From: an uncultured Microbacterium sp.
Lineage (GTDB): Bacteria > Actinomycetota > Actinomycetes > Actinomycetales > Microbacteriaceae
NCBI GenBank assembly: GCA_937988695.1
Contig: CALKHM010000205.1
Location: 1 to 10,387 of the forward strand
Direction: 5' to 3'
DNA: 10,387 nt
Shown: piece after piece, positions 5,426 through 10,387 of the stretch
How the letters are laid out: the number at the start of each line of letters is the position of its first letter
Numbering within the stretch: position 1 is the first letter of the stretch
Made by a program: the position numbers and the translations under genes
The notes under the pieces: generated by a model
Seen by the model: only the letters and a program-made list of their open reading frames with translations
What the model was told of the DNA's origin: nothing
Databases searched by the model: none

Positions 5426-6193
5426 ATGGATCGAGTGACTCGCAGTGAACAGGTGTACACGCGGCTGTTCGGCCGCCGCGACACGTCGACGGCGGACACC
5501 GATCCGGAGTTCGGGGAGATCCTTCGCCGGCTGATCTTCGGCGAGGTCTTCGACGTCGGCGGGCTGGAGGATCGCACCCGCGAGCTGATCACCGTGGTGG
5601 TCCTTGCCACGATGCAGACCCTGCCACAGCTGAAGGCGCACACGGCGGCGGCGCTGAACGTCGCCGTCACCCCCGTCGAGCTGCGCGAGGCCGTCTACCA
5701 GTGCGCGCCGTTCATCGGGTTTCCGAAGACGCTCAACGCCCTCGGCGTCGTCAACGAGGTGTTCGAGAGCCGCGGGATCGCGTTGCCGCTGCCCGAGCAG
5801 GGGACCGTCCCGGAGCCGGACAGGTTCGCGCGCGGACGCGCCATCCAGGGACCGATCTACGGTGACGAGATCGCGGAGAGCCTGGGGGGCCTGCCGGCCG
5901 GACTGCGCGATGCGATGCCGGGCTTTCTCACCGCGTTCTGCTTCGGCGACTTCTACACCCGCGATGGCCTGCCGGTGGCGACCCGTGAGCTGCTGGTGCT
6001 GTGCATGCTGGCCGCGCTCGGCCAGACCACGCAGATCCGCGCGCACGTGCGCGGCAACCTCGCCGTGGGCAACTCCGCGCAGACGCTGACGGCGGCGCTC
6101 ATCCACTGCTTCCCGTACATCGGGTTCCCGCTCGCATTGAACGCGATCCGCATCGTGCAGGAGGTGTCCGGCCCGGACGCCACAGACGAGTGA
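5426..6193 (+). CDS. Tandem-domain carboxymuconolactone decarboxylase/AhpD-like protein
   Basis: The 255-residue protein is a head-to-tail duplication of the carboxymuconolactone decarboxylase (CMD) fold. The first copy spans about 30-117 and the second about 165-248. Both keep the same closing signature: C93-A-P-F-I-G-F-P with LNA, and C228-F-P-Y-I-G-F-P with LNA. Both also keep an equivalent His (H72 in PQLKAH, H207 in TQIRAH). The CxxC redox pair of AhpD peroxidases is absent, since the expected positions read TMQTLPQ and LGQTTQ. A thiol-peroxidase role is therefore unlikely. The fold fits gamma-CMD or an unassigned homologue, and no protocatechuate-pathway gene lies nearby to support the decarboxylase reaction. 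The start is the ATG at 5426, with GGAGGAG seven bases upstream. It is divergent from the membrane protein gene and ends 58 bases before mfd. Confidence 0.88.
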   Translation: MDRVTRSEQVYTRLFGRRDTSTADTDPEFGEILRRLIFGEVFDVGGLEDRTRELITVVVLATMQTLPQLKAHTAAALNVAVTPVELREAVYQCAPFIGFPKTLNALGVVNEVFESRGIALPLPEQGTVPEPDRFARGRAIQGPIYGDEIAESLGGLPAGLRDAMPGFLTAFCFGDFYTRDGLPVATRELLVLCMLAALGQTTQIRAHVRGNLAVGNSAQTLTAALIHCFPYIGFPLALNAIRIVQEVSGPDATDE

Positions 6194-6239
6194 GGGGCGG
6201 CCAGAGGGCGGCTCGCACGCCCGTGTCCCCGCTGCGCCG

Positions 6240-6245
6240 TAGAAT
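6240..6245 (+). promoter_or_regulatory. mfd promoter -10 (TAGAAT), predicted leaderless transcript
   Basis: TAGAAT is a near-consensus actinobacterial -10. Its last base is six bases from the mfd GTG at 6252, so transcription should start at or next to the start codon. No Shine-Dalgarno sequence lies in front of the GTG. Together these indicate a leaderless mRNA. Confidence 0.6.
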
Positions 6246-6251
6246 CCTCTG

Positions 6252-9200
6252 GTGACAGTTCCCGGGATCGCGCGCGCCCTCGCGCAGGCCGATGCGGTGC
6301 GGGAGGCGCTGACCGCGGCATCCGTCGACACTGATTTCTCCCTGGTCGAGGGCTTGAACGCGCCGGTGCTGGCAGCGCTCGTCGAGCGCCGCCGCGCCGC
6401 CGGTCACCCGGCCGCCCTGCTGGTGATCACACCCACCAGCCGGCGGGCCGAGACGGTGGGTCCGGCGCTGGGCGAGCTGCTTCCCGGCGCTACGGTCGTG
6501 CACTTCCCCGCCTGGGAGACGCTGCCGCACGAACGGCTCAGCCCCAGCGCGGAGACCGTCGGGCGGCGGCTGGACGCGCTCCGACGCGCGCGGGAGTGGT
6601 CCCAGGCGCCGGATTCTGGGCCGCTGGTGATCACCGCCTCGGTGCGGGGGGCGCTGCAGCCACTGGCCGCCGGTCTGGACGAGGTCGCCCCGATCGTGCT
6701 GGCGGTCGGCTCGCGCGGGCACGATCTCTCGGCCGTGTCGGCCGAGCTCGTGCAGCGAGCGTACCTGCGCGTGGACATGGTCTCCCGTCGCGGAGAATTC
6801 GCCGTGCGCGGCGGCATCCTCGACGTGTTCCCGCCCACCGCCGACCATCCGTTGCGCATCGAGTTCTTCGGCGACGAGATCGACCAGATCCGTGCGTTCT
6901 CGGTGACCGACCAGCGCAGCCTGCCCGATGAGACCGGCCGCGTGCAGCTGCTGCCCAGCCGCGAGCTGCTGCTGACCCCGGCCGTGCGCGCGCGTGCGCG
7001 TGAGCTCGCCGAGCGCTCTCCGGGCGTGCGCGGCATGCTGGAGAAGCTAGCGGAGGGCATCCCGGCCGAGGGCATGGAATCGCTCACCCCGGCCCTCGTC
7101 GACGAGCTCGTCACGCTCGTGGACTATCTGCCCAGCGGCACCGCGGTGGCGCTGCTGGACCCGGAACGGGCCGTGACCCGATCGCTGACCCTCAGCGAGA
7201 CCAACCGCGAGTTCCTCGAGGCGGCATGGAACGCGGCCACTGCGGGCGGCCAGGCGCCCCTGGACCTCGGCGCCGGTGACTTCCTGACGCTCGGCGACCT
7301 GCATGAGCGGGCGCGCGAGCACGGTGGCGTGTGGTGGACGTTCAGCGCCTTCGACGCGGGAACAGCGGATGCCGCCGCGGAGGGCCTCCTGTCCCCCGAC
7401 GACGACGATGATGACGCCGAGGCCACCCGCATCCAGGGCCAGGCCGTGCCCTCGTTCCAGGGGAACATCGACGGGGCCACCGTGCACATCGCCGAGCTGC
7501 TGCGCGACGGGTACCGGGTCGTGGTCGCCGCCTCCGGCGTGGGGCTCGCCGACCGTGCACGCGACGTGCTGGCCGAGCGGGCGGTCGCCGCGCGCCGCGT
7601 CGACGAGGTGCGCGAGGCTCCCGAACCCGGGGTCGCGCACGTCGTGGTGGCCAGCCTCGAGCGCGGATTCGAGGCACCCGCTGCCAGACTCGCCGTGCTC
7701 ACCGAGAACGAGTTCTACGGCCGGAGCGTCGGCGCGGACTCCCGTATGGTGCGCAAGCTCGCCTCGCGTCGCCGCAACGTCGTCGACCCGCTGCAGCTGA
7801 AGCCCGGCGACATCGTCGTGCACTCCACCCACGGCATCGGGCGATTCGTGGAGCTCACCCAGCGCGAGGTCTCCAGCGGCGGGCGCAATCCGGTCAAGAG
7901 CACCCGCGAGTATCTCGTGCTCGAGTACGCGCCGAGTAAGCGCGGGCACCCCGGTGACAAGCTGTTCGTGCCCACCGACCAGCTCGACCTGCTCTCGCGC
8001 TACGTCGGCGGGGATGCGCCGGCGCTGTCGAAGATGGGCGGCAGCGACTGGGCCCGTGCCAAGGGCAAGGCACGCAAGGCCGTGCGTGACATCGCCGTCG
8101 AGCTCGTGAAGCTGTACTCCGCGCGGATGGCGTCCAAGGGCCACGCGTTCGGTGCCGACACCCCCTGGCAGCGCGAGCTGGAAGAGGCGTTCCCGTTCGC
8201 GGAGACGCCGGATCAGCTGCAGACGATCGACGAGATCAAGGCCGACATGGAGAAGCCGATTCCGATGGACCGGCTGCTGTCCGGCGACGTCGGCTTCGGC
8301 AAGACCGAGGTGGCCGTGCGGGCGGCGTTCAAGGCGATCCAGGACGGCAAGCAGGTCGCGATGCTGGTACCTACGACGCTCCTGGTCAAACAGCACCTGG
8401 ACACCTTCACCGAGCGGTTCGCCGGCTTCCCCGTGAAGGTGTGGCCGCTGTCGCGATTCCAGACCGACAGCGAGGCGCGGGCGACCCTGGCCGGCCTCGC
8501 CGACGGGACCATCGACATGGTCATCGGCACGCACCGCATCCTCACCGAGAAGGTGGCGTTCAAGGACCTCGGGCTGCTGATCGTCGACGAGGAGCAGCGC
8601 TTCGGGGTCGAGCACAAGGACGCGTTGAAGAAGCTCAAGGTCGGAGTGGACATCCTCGCGATGAGTGCGACACCGATCCCGCGCACCCTGGAGATGGCGG
8701 TGACCGGCATCCGTGAGATGTCGACGCTGCAGACGCCGCCCGAGGACCGCCATCCGATCCTCACGTACGTCGGCCCCCGCAACGACAAGCAGGTCGCGGC
8801 CGCCATCCGGCGTGAGATCCTGCGCGAGGGCCAGGTGTTCTACGTGCACAACCGGGTGCAGTCCATTCAGCGCGTGGCCGCGCACCTGGCCGAGCTCGTG
8901 CCGGAGGCGCGCGTCGTCGTGGCGCACGGTCAGATGAGCGAACATCAGCTCGAGCAGGTGGTGGACGACTTCTGGGAGCACCGCGCCGACGTGCTGGTGT
9001 CGACCACGATCATCGAGACCGGCCTGGACATCTCCAACGCGAACACCATCATCATCGACCGTGCCGATAAGTACGGCCTGAGCCAGCTGCATCAGCTGCG
9101 CGGGCGAGTGGGACGCGGCCGGGAGCGGGCGTACGCCTACTTCCTCTACGACGAGATGAAGCCGCTCTCGGAGACCGCCGCCGACCGGCTGGAGACCATC

Positions 9201-9884
9201 GCCGTCAACAACGACCTCGGCAGTGGCATGCAGGTCGCTCTGAAAGACCTCGAGCTGCGCGGCGCGGGCAACCTGCTGGGCGCCGAGCAAGCCGGTCACA
9301 TCGCCGGCGTCGGCTTCGACCTGTACCTGCGAATGGTGGGGGAGGCTGTGGCGGCCTTCCGCGGCGAGGCGGCCGAGGGCCCCGCGGAGCTGCGGCTGGA
9401 GCTGCCGGTGCAGGCGCGCCTGCCGGAGACCTACATCGACAGCGAGCGGCTGCGCCTGGAGGCGTACCAGAAGCTGTCGGCCGCCGCGAGCGTCGCGGCG
9501 AAGGACGACGCCATCGATCTGGTCGTCGACGAGCTGCGCGACCGGTACGGGGAGCTTCCCAGCGAGGCCTGGGGTCTGGTTGCCGTGGCGCGTCTGCGAC
9601 GGCGTGCGGCGCAGGCGCAGCTGGCCGACGTCGTGGCGATGGGCCCCAATCTCCGGGTCGCGCCGGCGAACCTGGCGGACTCGATGCGCGTGCGGCTGCA
9701 GCGGCTCTATCCGAAGGCCAAGCTCGTCGCCGGGGGTGAGGCGGTCGTCGTGCCGCTGCCGAGCGCTGACGGCGAGCGCCTGGCCGACGCCGACCTCATC
9801 ACGTGGGTGAGCCGCCTGCTGGATCAGCTCTGGCCGCTGCCCGAGCCGGAGCCGGCCGTGCCGGCCGGTGCCACGGCCTCCTGA
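6252..9884 (+). CDS. mfd: Transcription-repair coupling factor Mfd
   Basis: Mfd is a DNA translocase that pushes or removes RNA polymerase stalled at lesions and recruits UvrA for nucleotide excision repair. The 1210-residue product is full length. The N-terminal UvrB-homology region (about 1-350) has FPAWETLPHERLSPS and the REFAVRGGILDVFP segment. The RNA-polymerase interaction domain (about 516-590) starts LKPGDIVVHSTHGIGRF. The RecG-like motor has a Walker A GDVGFGKT (678-685, K684), DEEQ (779-782), SATPIPRT (805-812), TTIIETGLDISNANT, and motif VI QLRGRVGR (948-955). The C-terminal UvrA-binding inhibitory domain D7 follows from about 1050. A linker carries six consecutive Asp codons (383-388). 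The GTG at 6252 fits the leaderless promoter. The gene probably forms its own unit after the CMD-like gene. Confidence 0.97.
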   Translation: MTVPGIARALAQADAVREALTAASVDTDFSLVEGLNAPVLAALVERRRAAGHPAALLVITPTSRRAETVGPALGELLPGATVVHFPAWETLPHERLSPSAETVGRRLDALRRAREWSQAPDSGPLVITASVRGALQPLAAGLDEVAPIVLAVGSRGHDLSAVSAELVQRAYLRVDMVSRRGEFAVRGGILDVFPPTADHPLRIEFFGDEIDQIRAFSVTDQRSLPDETGRVQLLPSRELLLTPAVRARARELAERSPGVRGMLEKLAEGIPAEGMESLTPALVDELVTLVDYLPSGTAVALLDPERAVTRSLTLSETNREFLEAAWNAATAGGQAPLDLGAGDFLTLGDLHERAREHGGVWWTFSAFDAGTADAAAEGLLSPDDDDDDAEATRIQGQAVPSFQGNIDGATVHIAELLRDGYRVVVAASGVGLADRARDVLAERAVAARRVDEVREAPEPGVAHVVVASLERGFEAPAARLAVLTENEFYGRSVGADSRMVRKLASRRRNVVDPLQLKPGDIVVHSTHGIGRFVELTQREVSSGGRNPVKSTREYLVLEYAPSKRGHPGDKLFVPTDQLDLLSRYVGGDAPALSKMGGSDWARAKGKARKAVRDIAVELVKLYSARMASKGHAFGADTPWQRELEEAFPFAETPDQLQTIDEIKADMEKPIPMDRLLSGDVGFGKTEVAVRAAFKAIQDGKQVAMLVPTTLLVKQHLDTFTERFAGFPVKVWPLSRFQTDSEARATLAGLADGTIDMVIGTHRILTEKVAFKDLGLLIVDEEQRFGVEHKDALKKLKVGVDILAMSATPIPRTLEMAVTGIREMSTLQTPPEDRHPILTYVGPRNDKQVAAAIRREILREGQVFYVHNRVQSIQRVAAHLAELVPEARVVVAHGQMSEHQLEQVVDDFWEHRADVLVSTTIIETGLDISNANTIIIDRADKYGLSQLHQLRGRVGRGRERAYAYFLYDEMKPLSETAADRLETIAVNNDLGSGMQVALKDLELRGAGNLLGAEQAGHIAGVGFDLYLRMVGEAVAAFRGEAAEGPAELRLELPVQARLPETYIDSERLRLEAYQKLSAAASVAAKDDAIDLVVDELRDRYGELPSEAWGLVAVARLRRRAAQAQLADVVAMGPNLRVAPANLADSMRVRLQRLYPKAKLVAGGEAVVVPLPSADGERLADADLITWVSRLLDQLWPLPEPEPAVPAGATAS
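9854..9878 (+). terminator. Weak hairpin at the 3' end of mfd
   Basis: GGCCGTG (9854-9860) pairs with CACGGCC (9872-9878) over an 11-base loop that itself contains the palindrome CCGGCCGG. The stem ends three bases before the stop codon and no U-run follows, so termination here is doubtful. It may be chance in GC-rich Ala/Pro codons. Confidence 0.2.
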
Positions 9885-9949
9885 GCATCTGGCTCGATCA
9901 TCTGAAGCGGACGCATAGCAATCTCAAGGCGGGTGATAAACGGCTGCCC

Positions 9950-9955
9950 TACGCT
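9950..9955 (+). promoter_or_regulatory. Weak candidate -10 (TACGCT) for the last gene
   Basis: TACGCT fits TANNNT and would give a leader of roughly 24 nt before the ATG at 9986. The 101-bp gap after mfd holds no other clear signal, and no -35 is evident. Confidence 0.25.
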
Positions 9956-9985
9956 CGCATCGCGCGTCGCGCAGGAGAAAGAAGG

Positions 9986-10387
9986 ATGGCGCTCATGGAT
10001 CGGTGGTTTCTGAACCTGAATGTGATGAGCGGCCCGATCCCCGAGACGCTGTGGCTGCTCACCGCCGCCGCGGCCGTCGTACTGCTCGTACGCGACAGGG
10101 CGCGTGACTGGGTGATCACGGCGCTTCCCGCCATGGCCGGTGGCGCGATGGTCGGCGCGGCCGCGGTCTGGATCAGCAATGCCACCGACGCCTTCGGCGT
10201 GACGCTGCCCAAGGGCACCGGATGGTGGATGGCAGCCGCCGGCGCGGGCCTGGGCCTGGGCGTGGCAAGCCTGTGGCACACCGCGGTGTGGCGGAAGGTG
10301 CTGGCGGGCCTGGTGATCGTCATGGCGCCGCTGTCGGCGGCGATGGGCATCAACGGCGGGTTCGGGCTCACCCCCACGATCGCCGAC
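9986..10387 (+). CDS. N-terminal membrane region of a probable esterase-fold protein (cut by window edge)
   Basis: The reading frame is open to the window's end and gives 134 residues. An AGGAG lies eight bases before the ATG at 9986. A second in-frame ATG at 9995 is possible. The visible part is a membrane module with about four hydrophobic segments: roughly 22-36, 43-63, 79-98 and 105-122. It ends in a GINGGFGLTPTIAD stretch. This layout, with the short Gly-rich xNxxFGxxPT motif after the fourth helix, resembles from memory the N-terminal part of actinobacterial membrane-anchored alpha/beta-hydrolase (esterase D/mycolyltransferase-like) proteins. The catalytic domain, if present, lies beyond the edge, so the enzyme assignment is tentative. 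That the product is a membrane protein is well supported. Confidence 0.7.
   Translation, partial: MALMDRWFLNLNVMSGPIPETLWLLTAAAAVVLLVRDRARDWVITALPAMAGGAMVGAAAVWISNATDAFGVTLPKGTGWWMAAAGAGLGLGVASLWHTAVWRKVLAGLVIVMAPLSAAMGINGGFGLTPTIAD

Noticed and set aside
6206..6222. GGGCG/CGCCC hairpin after the CMD-like gene
   Set aside because: The stem is only five pairs with no U-run, too weak in DNA of this composition to call a terminator.
7398..7415. Run of six Asp codons in mfd as a repeat-slippage or insertion signal
   Set aside because: It lies in a linker between the UvrB-like region and domain D3, where acidic, variable sequence is tolerated. The frame is intact on both sides.
7047..9299. Open frame of 750 codons antisense to mfd
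   Set aside because: It lies opposite a gene with intact family motifs. Long antisense frames are expected where the third codon position is almost always G or C. The translation is His/Asp/Arg-rich and low in hydrophobic structure.

Overview
The window comes from a high-GC Gram-positive actinobacterium, most likely a member of the Microbacteriaceae close to Microbacterium. This is inferred from strongly G/C-ending codons, TANNNT-type -10 elements, a probable leaderless gene, a PhoP-like two-component pair, and the actinobacterial rplY-pth-mfd neighbourhood. It reads as ordinary chromosomal core. I see no mobile element, phage gene, CRISPR array, tRNA or rRNA.

Left part (1-3387, all minus strand). 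A two-component system occupies 1-1210: an OmpR/PhoP-type response regulator followed, with a 4-nt overlap, by a sensor histidine kinase whose 3' part lies outside the window. Upstream of the regulator is a regular array of four CAYAG words at helical spacing that looks like a binding site for a PhoP-type regulator. Next come a VanZ-family membrane protein, 6-phosphogluconate dehydrogenase (gnd), and a 40-residue single-pass membrane protein with a strong ribosome binding site. The last three are co-oriented and closely spaced, so they may be one transcript (small protein, gnd, vanZ-like).

Middle part (3388-4835, plus strand). A 236-bp divergent region holds a probable extended -10 promoter and a leader with two hairpins in front of rplY (ribosomal protein L25/Ctc). 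Peptidyl-tRNA hydrolase (pth) follows after 15 nt. Both gene products serve translation. pth converges on an unrecognised small membrane protein gene (4858-5322, minus).

Right part (5323-10387). A divergent promoter region carries a 10-bp inverted repeat around the probable promoter of a tandem-domain carboxymuconolactone decarboxylase/AhpD-like protein. Then comes mfd, the transcription-repair coupling factor, which probably starts from a leaderless mRNA. The window ends inside a membrane-spanning N-terminus that resembles those of some actinobacterial esterase-fold proteins.

I did not find a convincing new multi-gene system. The best leads are regulatory (the CAYAG array, the rplY leader, the inverted repeat at 5359-5407), the small membrane protein next to gnd, and an apparent excess of the word GGATGCC/GGCATCC.
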